NCBI GenBank assembly: GCA_963772265.1
Contig: CAVYWS010000002.1
Coordinates: 558,001 to 622,000 of the forward strand
DNA: 64,000 bases
Source of the DNA: Mayfieldus sp963772265
GTDB lineage: Bacteria; Actinomycetota; Thermoleophilia; Solirubrobacterales; 70-9
Direction of reading: 5' to 3'
Each line of letters opens with the position of its first letter. Position 1 is the stretch's first letter. This document shows positions 44,249 through 53,368 of this stretch, piece by piece. The notes under the pieces were generated by a model. That model did no database searches and was not told the origin of the DNA. It was given only the letters and a program-made list of their open reading frames with translations. The position numbers and the translations under genes are program-made.

Positions 44249-45261
44249 GCGGCGCGCGAGCCGAAGAAGGCGGAGCTCTCGAGCGCGCGGTCGAAGCCCG
44301 ACCACGACTCGCCGTCGGGCAGCTCGCGCTCGAGGCGATCGAAGCTGCCGAGCTTGCCGCCGAGGTTGTCGATCGCGTGCACCAGCGCGGCCTCGCGGGT
44401 GCAGGGCACGACCGGTGAGCCGTGCTCCAGCGCCCCGTGGTGGGAGAGGATGATGTGCAGGACCGCCAGCGCCAGGCCGGTGTCGAAGCCGCCGATCTCC
44501 TCGATCGCGCGCCGGACCCTGTAGTAGCCGAGCGGGATCTCGCCCTGCAGCCGCCCGAGGTCGGTCAACTCGATCGCCAGCGGATCGCCGTTGTAGGCCT
44601 CGGTCTTGCCGATGTCGTGCAGCAGGGCGCCGGTCACGGCGACGTCGCGGTCGATGCCGGGAAACAGCGCCGCCGCGGCGCTGACCGCCTGGGCGACCGA
44701 GACGCTGTGCTCGAGCAGTCCGTGCGGGTACGCCTGGTGGTAGTGCTTGGCGGCCGGGGCCTCGCGGAACCGGACCCAGGCAGCGGAGTCGGGGGCGAAG
44801 AAGCGGTCGAGCAGCTCCCGCAGCTGCGGTCGCTGGACCGTCTCGATCAGCTCGCGCAGGTCGGCCTCGAGGCGCTCTACCGGAACCTGCGGACCGCTGG
44901 CCAGGTCGTCCTCGTGGAACTCGTCCGGACGCGCGGGCCGCAGCTCGAGGACCTTGATCTTCGCCCCCCACTTGTCGCTGCGCTCGTAGGTCCCCGTGAC
45001 GTGCAGGGGCTTTCCGGGCTCGGCGACGGCGTAGCGATCCTCAGCCTCCTCCCAGCAGACGGCCTCGACCGAGCCGCTGCTGTCGGCGAGGACCAGGCGC
45101 AGGAACGGCTCGCCGTTTCGCTTCTGGCGCAAGTCGCGCTCGCGGACCGCGAACACGGCCGTCACCCGCTGGCCCGCTTCGAGCTCGCGGATCGTCAGAC
45201 GTCCGTTCGGGGCATGACCGTTTGTCTGCTGCTGAGCGTCGAGTGTCTGCTGCTCGGCCAT
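44245..45261 (-). CDS. YhaM-like 3'-5' exonuclease (OB fold plus HD domain)
   Basis: 338 residues from ATG at 45261. Residues 30-110 form an OB fold (RVTAVFAVRERDLRQKRNGE, RLVLADSSGSVEAVCWEEAE). The HD domain shows HGLLEHSVSVAQAVSAAAAL, VAVTGALLHDIGKTEAYNGD and HIILSHHGALEHGSPVVPCT, the metal-binding set. This is the YhaM/CbfA arrangement, a divalent-metal-dependent 3'-5' exonuclease on RNA or single-stranded DNA, cytoplasmic. Divergent from the gene at 45335. Confidence 0.88.
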   Translation of the reverse strand: MAEQQTLDAQQQTNGHAPNGRLTIRELEAGQRVTAVFAVRERDLRQKRNGEPFLRLVLADSSGSVEAVCWEEAEDRYAVAEPGKPLHVTGTYERSDKWGAKIKVLELRPARPDEFHEDDLASGPQVPVERLEADLRELIETVQRPQLRELLDRFFAPDSAAWVRFREAPAAKHYHQAYPHGLLEHSVSVAQAVSAAAALFPGIDRDVAVTGALLHDIGKTEAYNGDPLAIELTDLGRLQGEIPLGYYRVRRAIEEIGGFDTGLALAVLHIILSHHGALEHGSPVVPCTREAALVHAIDNLGGKLGSFDRLERELPDGESWSGFDRALESSAFFGSRAA

Positions 45262-45334
45262 CGAGATTTCACGGTAGAGAAGCGGGCGGACGGCGCGGCC
45301 TCTCCCCCGGACCCCGGCGGATAGCCTCCCGGCG

Positions 45335-45823
45335 ATGGACGGGGGAGGAGCGTCGACAGAGCCGGATTTCGAGATCAGCTCGCTGGTGGCGGCGGCACCG
45401 CAGCGGGTCTGGGAGCGGATCATCACCCCGGAGGGGATCAATCACGAGCTGATGCCGTGGATGCGGATGACCGTTCCGCGCGGCTTTGAGCGGCTCGACC
45501 CGCAGACGGTCGAGCTCGGCAGGCCGATCGGCCGCAGCTGGATCCTGCTCTTCGGTGTGCTGCCGTTCGAATACGACGATGTGACCCTGGCCGAGCTCGA
45601 GCCCGGGCGCCGTTTCCTCGAGCGCTCGCCGATGCTGAGTCAGCGAAGCTGGCAGCACGAGCGGATCGTCGAGCCGGCCGAGGGCGGCTCGCGGGTCACC
45701 GACCGGGTCCGCATGCAGCCGCGTCTGGGCCTGCCTTCGGCGCCGCTGCGCCCGGTCTTTCGGGCAGTCTTCCGCCACCGCCACCGGCGCCTGCGCTCCT
45801 GGGCAGCCGGGGCGGCGGGCTAG
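45335..45823 (+). CDS. SRPBCC-family protein
   Basis: 162 residues from ATG at 45335. FEISSLVAAAPQRVWERIIT then EGINHELMPWMRMTVPRGFE, WILLFGVLPFEYDDVTLAEL and RIVEPAEGGSRVTDRVRMQP match a ligand-binding SRPBCC/CoxG-like subgroup. The C-terminal helix is Arg-rich. Ligand unknown. The stop shares a CTAG palindrome with the stop of the convergent cyclase gene. Confidence 0.75.
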   Translation: MDGGGASTEPDFEISSLVAAAPQRVWERIITPEGINHELMPWMRMTVPRGFERLDPQTVELGRPIGRSWILLFGVLPFEYDDVTLAELEPGRRFLERSPMLSQRSWQHERIVEPAEGGSRVTDRVRMQPRLGLPSAPLRPVFRAVFRHRHRRLRSWAAGAAG

Positions 45824-47295
45824 CTTCGGGTCCAGGCCGGTACTGTCGCCAGCCGGGTCGGCTCGTCGCGGCCGCGCAGGGTCACAGCCTCGCCCAGCGA
45901 CCAGCGCGCCGCCTCGGCGCTGGAAGCGCGCTCCAGCGCAGCTTCGGAGGCGAGCAGGCGCTCGGGTCGCTCCTTGGCCAGCTCGCAGAGCCGCGCCGCC
46001 TCGTTGACCGGGTCGCCGATCACGGTGTACTCGTAGCGGTGCTCGGCGCCGACGTTGCCGGCCACCGCCCGCCCCGCCGAGACCCCGACGCCGAGGTCGA
46101 GCTGGGGCAGCTCCTCGCCGACCCTGTCGCGGACCTCGCGCGCGGCGGCGAGCGCCGACCCCGCCGGGTCCTCGTGGTCGCCCGGGGCCCCGAAGACGCA
46201 GAGCGCCGCATCTCCCTCGAACTTGTTCACCCAGCCGCCCTGGCGCTCGGCGGCCTCGACGACGATCTTGAAGAACTCGTTCAGCAGGCCCACCACCTCG
46301 GCCGGCGGGCGACGGGCCGCGATCGTCGTCGAGCCGACGAGGTCGACGAAGAGGGCTGCCACCTCGCGGATCTCGCCGCCCAGCTTGACCTCGCGCTCCA
46401 GCGCCGCGCTGGCGACGTCACGGCCGACGTGGCGGCCGAAGAGGTCCCGAAGCCGTTCGCGCTCCTCGAGGCCGGCGGCCATGCGGTTGAAGCCGACCTG
46501 GAGCATGCCGACCTCGCTGCCGTCGTCGACCTCGACCCGTGTTGCCAGCTCTCCCGCCTCGACCCGCTCCAGCGCCCCGCGCACCGCCCCCACCGGCTCG
46601 GCCACCGCCCGGGCGGCGATCACGATCGTCATCAGGCCGACCCCGCCGGCTGCGACGGCGAGGAACAGGACCGCGGAGTCAAGCTGGCTTCCCGTGATGT
46701 CAGCGCCCGCCAGATCCGCGACCACGAAGGCGACCACCCCGAGCAGCGGAACGCCGGTGGCCAGCGTCCAGGCCATCGTCAGGCGGGTCGCCACACCCGG
46801 GGAGGCCGGCCTCGGCGGCGGCCCGCCGGCGAGCGCGCGGGCGGTGATCGGTCGCATCTCGCGCTCCGCGAGCAGGTACTGGACGGCGCAGGCGGTCACG
46901 CCGCCGAGCAGGATCGTGACGCCGACGACCAGTGCCGCCAACCACAGCACGCTGGCCCAGATCACGGCGAACAGCAGCGCCGCGATCGCCCAGAAGATCG
47001 CGGCGATCTGCGTGAACTCGAGCGGACGCCGAAGAAAGACGTCGCGCTCCTGCTCGGTCGCCGGTCGTCCCTCGCGCAGCCATTGGACCGATCTCTCGGA
47101 GCGGCTCCGGCCCCAGCGATGGCCGACGAGGAGCGAAAGCGGCATGTAGGTGAAGAAGGCCACCGCCGATCGCAGCGTCAGGTCTCTCAGCTCGTCGGAA
47201 CCGATCGCCGGAGGCGCCAGGAAGACGAGGAAGAGGCCAACGGTCGTCGCCCCGATCAGGTTGGAGAAGATCCCGACCACGTCGAGGCGGTGCAT
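45820..47295 (-). CDS. Membrane class III nucleotide cyclase with HAMP domain
   Basis: 491 residues from ATG at 47295; the frame runs on upstream only through tRNA-Phe, so that extension is rejected. Six hydrophobic segments occur up to about 260 (FSNLIGATTVGLFLVFLAPP, IAAIFWAIAALLFAVIWASV, AVLFLAVAAGGVGLMTIVIA). A HAMP segment (VAEPVGAVRGALERVEAGEL) follows, then the cyclase: ALFVDLVGSTTIAARRPPAE with a metal Asp, KFEGDAALCVFGAPGDHEDP, GVSAGRAVAGNVGAEHRYEY and TVIGDPVNEAARLCELAKER. It probably makes cAMP, and a Crp-family protein is at 16286-16976. The gene starts 36 bp after tRNA-Phe. Confidence 0.92.
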   Translation of the reverse strand: MHRLDVVGIFSNLIGATTVGLFLVFLAPPAIGSDELRDLTLRSAVAFFTYMPLSLLVGHRWGRSRSERSVQWLREGRPATEQERDVFLRRPLEFTQIAAIFWAIAALLFAVIWASVLWLAALVVGVTILLGGVTACAVQYLLAEREMRPITARALAGGPPPRPASPGVATRLTMAWTLATGVPLLGVVAFVVADLAGADITGSQLDSAVLFLAVAAGGVGLMTIVIAARAVAEPVGAVRGALERVEAGELATRVEVDDGSEVGMLQVGFNRMAAGLEERERLRDLFGRHVGRDVASAALEREVKLGGEIREVAALFVDLVGSTTIAARRPPAEVVGLLNEFFKIVVEAAERQGGWVNKFEGDAALCVFGAPGDHEDPAGSALAAAREVRDRVGEELPQLDLGVGVSAGRAVAGNVGAEHRYEYTVIGDPVNEAARLCELAKERPERLLASEAALERASSAEAARWSLGEAVTLRGRDEPTRLATVPAWTRS

Positions 47296-47330
47296 GACCC
47301 GATCCGCCAGCTCGGGGCCGGATTCGGCAG

Positions 47331-47403
47331 TGGCGAGGGGCGGAATCGAACCGCCGACACCACGATTTTCAGTCGTGTGCTCTACCAACTGAGCTACCTC
47401 GCC
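47331..47403 (-). tRNA. tRNA-Phe (anticodon GAA)
   Basis: 73 nt on the minus strand. The acceptor GGCGAGG pairs with CCTCGCC and is followed by an A discriminator. The D loop is AGCTCAGTTGGTAGAGC, the anticodon stem-loop ACGACTGAAAATCGT gives GAA, and the T loop is GGTTCGATTCC. CCA is not encoded. The cyclase gene follows 36 bp downstream on the same strand. Confidence 0.96.
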
Positions 47404-47447
47404 AGATAGCCGAGGGCCGTATCGGCCCTGGGCAGGAGAAGGTTAAC

Positions 47448-49043
47448 TTGAGCGGCATGGGCAGGATTCGCGTCACTCCCCTGTTGATCGCCGCGGTCGC
47501 CGGAGGGCAGCTCGTCTCCGGCGCCTCGGGTGCCGATCCCCGCACCCCGCCGGCCCTTCCCGGCACCCCGGTTCCGTTCCTGGGGACCGCCGTGCTCGGC
47601 GACGGAGGCCTGACGGCCGCGGTCGACGCCTACGGCGACCTCGTCGACCTCCGCTTTCCCGGGCCGGCTGGACAGGCGCAGATCGTCAACCCCTACGCCC
47701 GCCAGGCGGCGGCAAGCGTCCCCGCCGACACCGGCGTCGTCGTCGCCGCCTCGGCCGGCCGGAGCCCGCCGCTGCCGCTCTGGGGCGCCTCCCGCCTCGG
47801 GCAGTCCTACCTGACTGCGAGCAACGTGCTGCGCACCCGGGCCCGGGTCGGCGGGGCGCTGGTGACGATCGAGGACGTGATCCACGGCGAGCGGCTGGCG
47901 CGCAGCATCGCGGTCCGCGGCCGGCCCGGCCGGCGGCTCGCCCTGCGGCTCGGGGTCAACCTGCATCCGACCACCGCGACTCGCTGCAGGGCCACCCCCG
48001 ATCCGGTGTCCCGCTCGCCGCATGCTTTGGAAGGAAGCCTGACCTGGCGCGGCCGTGGAACCCTGACCGCAACCTGGAGCTGTGGCTTCGGCGAGCGCCC
48101 CGCGGCGGCCCGGCGCGTGGTCGGCGGGGCAACCCGGACCGACCGCCGTTGGCTGGCCCGCCGCCGGCCGCTCGGGCCCCATGCGCCCGCGTGGGCGCGA
48201 AGGATGTACGCCCGCTCCCTGCTCGTCATGCACGCCCTGTACGACCGCCGCAGCGGCGCCGTGGCGGCGGGCGCCCGCGACCGCTGGGCCTACGTCTGGC
48301 CGCGCGACGCCGGCACCGCGGCGATCGCTCTGGCCAGGGCGGGATACCCCGCGGCGGCTCGACGGGCGGCGCGCTTCCTTTCCCGGCTCGACCTTGGCGC
48401 CGGGGCGCGCTTCCGCGGCGGCGGCTCCGCGGTCGAGGACGGCCGGGTGCTGCCCGGCGACTCCGCCGGCTGGGTCGCCGAGGCGCAGCGGGCGGTCGGG
48501 ATCGCCCCGCGCCGGCCCCTGAGCGGCGGCTGGCGCGACCGCGGCGACTACGGGGAGCGAGACGGCGATCGCGGCGACTATCTCGCCAATGCGATCGCCG
48601 GCGGCGCCGGCTCGGAGCAGATCCGGCGCCTGTTCGTGAGCCCCTCCGGCCTTCAGCGCCGGGCCGGGGACCCCGGCTCGGGCCTCGACTTCGCCGCCGC
48701 CTGGGCGGTGAGGCCGTTCGCCCGGCCGGCCCTTTTCGACCAGGTTCGCCGCTCGCTCTCATCCCTGCGGGACGAGGAAGGCCGATTCGGCGCCAACCCG
48801 TCCCAGGACTGGCCGGGCGAGCAGGCCTGGACGGCTCCCAATGCCTGGAGCGCCTGGAGCCTCGCCGCCCTCGGCGAGCGCCGGGCCGCGCTGGCGCGGC
48901 TCGCCGCCCTGCGCCGCGCCGCGACTCCGGCCGGACTGATCCCGGAGCGCGTCGACCCGGCGAGCGGAGTCGCGACCTCGACCACCCCGCTCGGTTGGTC
49001 GCACTCATTCGCAATCCTTGCCCTGTGCAGCCTCTACCGATGA
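47448..49043 (+). CDS. Secreted GH15-like glucoamylase/glucodextranase-family enzyme
   Basis: 531 residues from TTG at 47448, chosen because AGGAG sits 9 nt upstream; ATG at 47457 is the alternative. A signal peptide (RIRVTPLLIAAVAGGQLVSG) precedes an N-terminal beta domain and an (alpha/alpha) barrel: YARSLLVMHALYDRRSGAVA, RWAYVWPRDAGTAAIALARA (WPRD is the GH15 signature), FGANPSQDWPGEQAWTAPNA and the closing GLIPERVDPASGVATSTTPL with the probable general base Glu. Family members hydrolyse alpha-glucans or related glycosides. The following lipoprotein gene is 16 bp downstream. Confidence 0.82.
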   Translation: MSGMGRIRVTPLLIAAVAGGQLVSGASGADPRTPPALPGTPVPFLGTAVLGDGGLTAAVDAYGDLVDLRFPGPAGQAQIVNPYARQAAASVPADTGVVVAASAGRSPPLPLWGASRLGQSYLTASNVLRTRARVGGALVTIEDVIHGERLARSIAVRGRPGRRLALRLGVNLHPTTATRCRATPDPVSRSPHALEGSLTWRGRGTLTATWSCGFGERPAAARRVVGGATRTDRRWLARRRPLGPHAPAWARRMYARSLLVMHALYDRRSGAVAAGARDRWAYVWPRDAGTAAIALARAGYPAAARRAARFLSRLDLGAGARFRGGGSAVEDGRVLPGDSAGWVAEAQRAVGIAPRRPLSGGWRDRGDYGERDGDRGDYLANAIAGGAGSEQIRRLFVSPSGLQRRAGDPGSGLDFAAAWAVRPFARPALFDQVRRSLSSLRDEEGRFGANPSQDWPGEQAWTAPNAWSAWSLAALGERRAALARLAALRRAATPAGLIPERVDPASGVATSTTPLGWSHSFAILALCSLYR

Positions 49044-49059
49044 GGCAAGCTTGGGCCTG

Positions 49060-50070
49060 ATGCGCAGCAAGACGGCATCGACAGCGCTGGCCCTGCTCTT
49101 CGCCGCGGCGGCGGTCGCCGGGTGCGGCGGCGAGGGCCAGCCGAAGCGGGCGGTCGACGCCCGCAACGAGGTTCTCGGCTTCTTCGCCGCCGATGCACCC
49201 GCCGTGGCCGTGCTGCGGCCCCTGCCGACGGCCGACCTCGTCGCGCTCGATCGCGCCGGGGCCGGCTCACCGGCCTGGAGGGCCGTTCGGGGAATGTTCC
49301 TCGGGCCGTTGCACGCCGCCGGGCTCGGGCGGCGGCGGCTGGCGCGCCTGGTCGAGCCCCGCGAGGAGATCGAGGGAATCGACGCGGCGGCCGCCGCCCT
49401 CGGCGCCCCAACCCCCGATGACCTCGCGGCGAAGCGGCCGCTGCTGGTCCTCGCGACTGACCAGGACGAGCTGCTTGCGAAGCTCCTCGACCGCGCCGCC
49501 ACGGACGGCAAACTGCGTCGCGCCGGCCGGCTCGACGAGGCCGCCCTCTACCGAGGCCCCTCACAGGCGTTCGCCGCCCGCGACGGCGTCCTCATCTCCG
49601 CTCAGAGCCTCGGGCAGGTTCGGACCGCGATCGAACGCCGCGACGGGGACTCAGACCAGCAGCTCGACGAGGACGTCGTGCACTCGATCTTCAACGACCT
49701 TGACCCGCAGGGCCCGCTGCTGGTCTACGCCGACCTCGCGGGAGTGCGGGAGGCCGACGCCGGTCTTCGGACCCTGGGCAACCGGGCCCCCTGGACCGAA
49801 CAGCTGGGACCGACCGGCGCCTCGGTCCGCGCGGTCGACGGCTCGCTTCGGATCCAGGACTTCTCGAAGACCACCGGGGGCCACCTCGACTCCGCGGAGG
49901 TGCCGATCGGGACCGAGCCCACGAAGTTCGAGATCGTGCCGTCAGGCGTTCCCGCCCTGATCCCGGGGGCCGGCCCGGTCCGCAACCTGCTGGCCGGCCT
50001 CGGGCCGCTACGGGGCGAGGCCAGCGCCTCCGCAGACGAGGTGCGCCTGAACCTGACCGCGGGCGGCTGA
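49060..50070 (+). CDS. DUF3352-like lipoprotein
   Basis: 336 residues from ATG at 49060. The signal LALLFAAAAVAGC gives a good lipobox (VAGC). The chain reads VLGFFAADAPAVAVLRPLPT, IEGIDAAAAALGAPTPDDLA, YRGPSQAFAARDGVLISAQS and PLLVYADLAGVREADAGLRT. This resembles the DUF3352 family of actinobacterial lipoproteins of unknown role. It follows the GH15-like gene by 16 bp and may be cotranscribed with it. Confidence 0.7.
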   Translation: MRSKTASTALALLFAAAAVAGCGGEGQPKRAVDARNEVLGFFAADAPAVAVLRPLPTADLVALDRAGAGSPAWRAVRGMFLGPLHAAGLGRRRLARLVEPREEIEGIDAAAAALGAPTPDDLAAKRPLLVLATDQDELLAKLLDRAATDGKLRRAGRLDEAALYRGPSQAFAARDGVLISAQSLGQVRTAIERRDGDSDQQLDEDVVHSIFNDLDPQGPLLVYADLAGVREADAGLRTLGNRAPWTEQLGPTGASVRAVDGSLRIQDFSKTTGGHLDSAEVPIGTEPTKFEIVPSGVPALIPGAGPVRNLLAGLGPLRGEASASADEVRLNLTAGG

Positions 50071-50075
50071 GACGC

Positions 50076-50585
50076 TCAGGCCGCCGCAGCGAGCGCCAGC
50101 GCAACCGCGTGCTCCGGGGTCTCGGCGGCGCTGACGCCCGGCATCTCCGCCATCGGCCCCTCGCCCTGCGCCCGCCAGCTGCGAAGCGTGACCACGCTGC
50201 GGCCGAGATTCCGCGCGAAGCCGATCTCGGACAGCGTCCCCCACTCGCCTCCGATTGCGATCACTGCCTCGCCGCTGGCGACCACCGCGAGGTTTCGCGC
50301 GTAGCCAATCCCGCTTGCGACCACGTAGGTGCAGTGCGGATTGGCATCGTCGACCGAATCGGAGGGGATGATCCCGATCACCGTCCCGCCGGCCTCAGAG
50401 GCGCCGCGTGAGGCTGCTTCCATCACGCCCCCCAGCCCCCCGCAGACGACCGCCGCATCCGCCTCGGCCAGCCGCCGGCCGACCTCCTCGGCGAGCCGGG
50501 CGAGCTCGGAGCCCTGCGGGCAGGTGCCCGAGCCGATCACCGCGATCTGTCTCGCTCTGGAGTCCTCGGGGCCGGGCACGGGCAT
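50076..50585 (-). CDS. TIGR00725-type Rossmann-fold nucleotide-binding protein (LOG-related)
   Basis: About 169 residues from ATG at 50585. IAVIGSGTCPQGSELARLAE, VCGGLGGVMEAASRGASEAG (GGxxGxMEA motif), TVIGIIPSDSVDDANP and AVIAIGGEWGTLSEIGFARN (GGxxGTxxE) match the TIGR00725 relatives of lysine-decarboxylase-like LOG proteins, which include phosphoribohydrolases acting on nucleotides. Catalysis here is unproven. Confidence 0.85.
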   Translation of the reverse strand: MPVPGPEDSRARQIAVIGSGTCPQGSELARLAEEVGRRLAEADAAVVCGGLGGVMEAASRGASEAGGTVIGIIPSDSVDDANPHCTYVVASGIGYARNLAVVASGEAVIAIGGEWGTLSEIGFARNLGRSVVTLRSWRAQGEGPMAEMPGVSAAETPEHAVALALAAAA

Positions 50586-50653
50586 CAGATTCGCACGCAG
50601 ACCGCACAGCGGCATTCTTAGGCTCAGCGGAACCCGAGAGAAGGAGACCCGCC

Positions 50654-51070
50654 ATGAAGATTCAGTTCGTCACGAGCGTCGCTGTAATCGCGCCCGATCC
50701 GCCGCAGAGCCGCGAGCTCTACGTCGATGCGCTGGGCCTGCCGCTGCAGGCCAGCGAGGGGAGCGAGTACTTCCACAGCGAAGAGATAGACGGCAGCAAG
50801 AGCTTCGGGGTCTGGCCGCTGGCCCAGGCAGCCCGGGCCTGCTTTGGCTCCGACCAGTGGCCCGGCGACCGACCCGTCCCGCAGGCGAGCATCGAGTTCG
50901 AGGTGCAGGACGCGGGCGCCGTCGGCGACGCGGCCGGCGAGCTCGAGGGCAAGGGGTTCACCCTGCTGCACGGGGCGCGCGAGGAGCCGTGGGGCCAGAC
51001 CGTCGCCCGCATGCAGTCGGTCGAAGGCCTGATCGTCGGCATCTCCCACGCGCCCTCGCTTTACGACTGA
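50654..51070 (+). CDS. VOC (glyoxalase/bleomycin-resistance) family protein
   Basis: 138 residues from ATG at 50654 with AAGGAG 9 nt upstream. FVTSVAVIAPDPPQSRELYV then DALGLPLQASEGSEYFHSEE, ASIEFEVQDAGAVGDAAGEL and GQTVARMQSVEGLIVGISHA give the paired beta-alpha-beta-beta-beta modules of a VOC protein. The metal-binding set is incomplete, so enzyme or binding role is open. Confidence 0.8.
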   Translation: MKIQFVTSVAVIAPDPPQSRELYVDALGLPLQASEGSEYFHSEEIDGSKSFGVWPLAQAARACFGSDQWPGDRPVPQASIEFEVQDAGAVGDAAGELEGKGFTLLHGAREEPWGQTVARMQSVEGLIVGISHAPSLYD

Positions 51071-51082
51071 ATGACCGCCCGC

Positions 51083-53368
51083 TCAACCGGGCACGCCCCC
51101 AATCAAGCGGATCAGCTCCAGGGCGCCGGCCTTGTGCAGCGGCTCGTTGAGGTTCCCGCACTTGGGGCTCTGCACGCAGGATGGGCAGCCGTCGGCGCAC
51201 GGGCACTCGCCGATCAGCCGCGAGGCGTCGCCGAGGAGGCGCTCGAACTCCTCGTATCCGCGCTCGGCGATTCCGATCCCGCCCGGATGCCCGTCGTAGA
51301 TGAAGATCGTCGGGCTGCCGGTCTGCAGGTGCACGTTGGTGGAGAGGCCGCCGATGTCCCAGCGGTCGCACATCGCGATCAGCGGCAGGACGGCGATCTG
51401 GCCGTGCTCGGTTGCGTGCAGGGCGCCGAGCAGGGCCTCGGGCGGGATCTGGCCCGCGATCCGCTGCGGAAGCACGTACCAGAGCGCCTGGGTGACGAAG
51501 TTCTGCTCCGGCAGCTCCAGCGAGACGATGTCGATCGGCTCGTGGTCGGAGAGGCTGACGCGCTGAAAGGCGATCACCTGCTCGGTGACCGAGACGGCGC
51601 CGAAGGAGAGCTCGACCCCCGCGGTCTCGCGGCTGGCGCCGACCCGCTCGATGAAGATCTCGGTCTCCTTCTTCGGCCGCGTGTAGAAGTCGCCGTCGAA
51701 CGGGCTGACGACGGCGCGGCGGGCGTCGACGTCGAGCAGCTCGACCTCATAGGAGCGCCCCAGGTGCAGGTAGACGGCGCCGGGATGCACGGTGGTGAAG
51801 GCGCGTTCTGCCTCGACCAGCCCCAGCAGCTCCCCCGACTCGCGCTCGATCACCGCGACGCTGTCGGCGGATGCCGACCGAAGCGGGATGCCCGAGGCGG
51901 GAAAGCCGCTGCGCCGGGGCAGGTAGCGGCCGCCCCGGGTCCGCAGCTCGCCGGCCGAGACGAGGCGATCCGCCCGCTCCCGCCAGCCCTCTCCGAAGAC
52001 GTCGTCGTCGGCGTCGGACAGCGGCTGCTCATAGGCGGCGGCGACCAGGTGCATGGCCGAGATCTGCTCCGAGGCGTGGTCGAGGATCGCCGCCTCGACC
52101 GGGCGCCCGAGGAACTCGTCGGGGTGGCGGCAGAAGAACTGATCGAGGGCGTCCTGGCCGGCGACGTAGACCGCGAGCCCGCGGCTTCGCCGCCCCGCCC
52201 GGCCCCACATCTGGCGCAGGCTCGCGACGGTGCCGGGGAAGGTGACGCAGATCGCAGCGTCGAGCTCGCCGACGTCGATGCCGAGCTCCAGCGCGTCGGT
52301 GGCGACCACCGCCAGCAGCTCTCCCGCCGCCAGCTCGGCCTCGATCTGGCGCCGCTGCTGCGGCGTGTAGCCGGCCCGGTAGGGCGCGATCCGCTCGGCC
52401 AGCTCGGCCTTGCCCTCGGCCGCCAGCCGGTCGCGGGTGAAACGCTGGATCAACTCGATGCCGCGGCGGCTGCGCAGGAAGCAGATCGTCCGCACGCCGT
52501 GCGAGACCAGGTCGGCGAGCAGGTCGGCGGCCTCCGAGAGCGCCGAGCGGCGGGTCCCGGCGGCCTCGTCGATCAGCGGCGGGTTCCAGATCGCGATCTC
52601 CCTCCCGGCCCACGGGGCCCCGTCGTCGTCGAGCAGCCGGAAGTCGAGACCGGTCAGCCGGCGCGCCAGCTCGTCGGGGTTGGCGATCGTCGCCGAGGCC
52701 ATCAAGAAGCGGGGATCGGAGCCGTAGGAGCGGGCGACCCGGCGCAGGCGGCGCAGGACGTTGGCGACGTGGGAGCCGAAGACGCCGCGGTAGGTATGGG
52801 CTTCGTCGACGACGACCCAGCCGAGGTTGGCGAGGAAGTCTCCCCACTGCTTGTGGTGGGGCAGCAGCCCGACGTGGAGCATGTCGGGGTTGGTCAGAAC
52901 GAGGTTGTTGCGGCGGCGGATCGCCGGCCGCTCCTCGCGCGGGGTGTCGCCGTCGTAGATCGCCTCGCGCAGGTTGGGCGGGCGCAGCTCGGAGAGCTTT
53001 CTGGCCTGGTCCTGGGCCAGCGCCTTGGTCGGGTAGAGGTAGAGGGCGCGCCGCTTGGCGTCGCGGGCGATCCCGTCGAGGACCGGCAGGTTGAAGGCGA
53101 GCGACTTCCCCGACGCCGTGCCGCTGGTGATGATCAGGTCCGAGTCGGCGGCCGCCTCCAGCGCTTCGCGCTGATGTGAGTAGAGGCGCTCGATGCCCGA
53201 GGCCCGCAGCGCCTCGACCAGGCCCGGCTCGAGCGAATCGGGCAGCTCGACCGGACTGGCGCGGCGCTCCGACTCGCTGCTCTCGGCGACCATGCGCCCG
53301 TCGCGCCGGCCGGGGTCCAGGGCGATCGCCCAGGGCGAGCCGAGCAGGCTCCTGGCCGGCGTCGCCAT
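51083..53368 (-). CDS. MrfA/YprA-like DEAD/DEAH helicase with DUF1998 and Cys4 site
   Basis: 761 residues from ATG at 53368. IERLYSHQREALEAAADSDL (Q-like motif), ITSGTASGKSLAFNLPVLDG (motif I), WVVVDEAHTYRGVFGSHVAN (DEAH with the family-specific YRGVFGSHVA), MASATIANP (motif III) and MWGRAGRRSRGLAVYVAGQD (motif VI). The C-terminal DUF1998 region ends with a four-Cys site, ECPCADGCPSCVQSPKCGN. MrfA in Bacillus repairs mitomycin damage. Its start overlaps the folP-like stop by one base. Confidence 0.92.
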   Translation of the reverse strand: MATPARSLLGSPWAIALDPGRRDGRMVAESSESERRASPVELPDSLEPGLVEALRASGIERLYSHQREALEAAADSDLIITSGTASGKSLAFNLPVLDGIARDAKRRALYLYPTKALAQDQARKLSELRPPNLREAIYDGDTPREERPAIRRRNNLVLTNPDMLHVGLLPHHKQWGDFLANLGWVVVDEAHTYRGVFGSHVANVLRRLRRVARSYGSDPRFLMASATIANPDELARRLTGLDFRLLDDDGAPWAGREIAIWNPPLIDEAAGTRRSALSEAADLLADLVSHGVRTICFLRSRRGIELIQRFTRDRLAAEGKAELAERIAPYRAGYTPQQRRQIEAELAAGELLAVVATDALELGIDVGELDAAICVTFPGTVASLRQMWGRAGRRSRGLAVYVAGQDALDQFFCRHPDEFLGRPVEAAILDHASEQISAMHLVAAAYEQPLSDADDDVFGEGWRERADRLVSAGELRTRGGRYLPRRSGFPASGIPLRSASADSVAVIERESGELLGLVEAERAFTTVHPGAVYLHLGRSYEVELLDVDARRAVVSPFDGDFYTRPKKETEIFIERVGASRETAGVELSFGAVSVTEQVIAFQRVSLSDHEPIDIVSLELPEQNFVTQALWYVLPQRIAGQIPPEALLGALHATEHGQIAVLPLIAMCDRWDIGGLSTNVHLQTGSPTIFIYDGHPGGIGIAERGYEEFERLLGDASRLIGECPCADGCPSCVQSPKCGNLNEPLHKAGALELIRLIGGVPG

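Noticed and set aside
47296..47388. N-terminal extension of the nucleotide cyclase
   Set aside because: The extra in-frame codons are the tRNA-Phe gene read as protein, so the start is set at ATG 47295.
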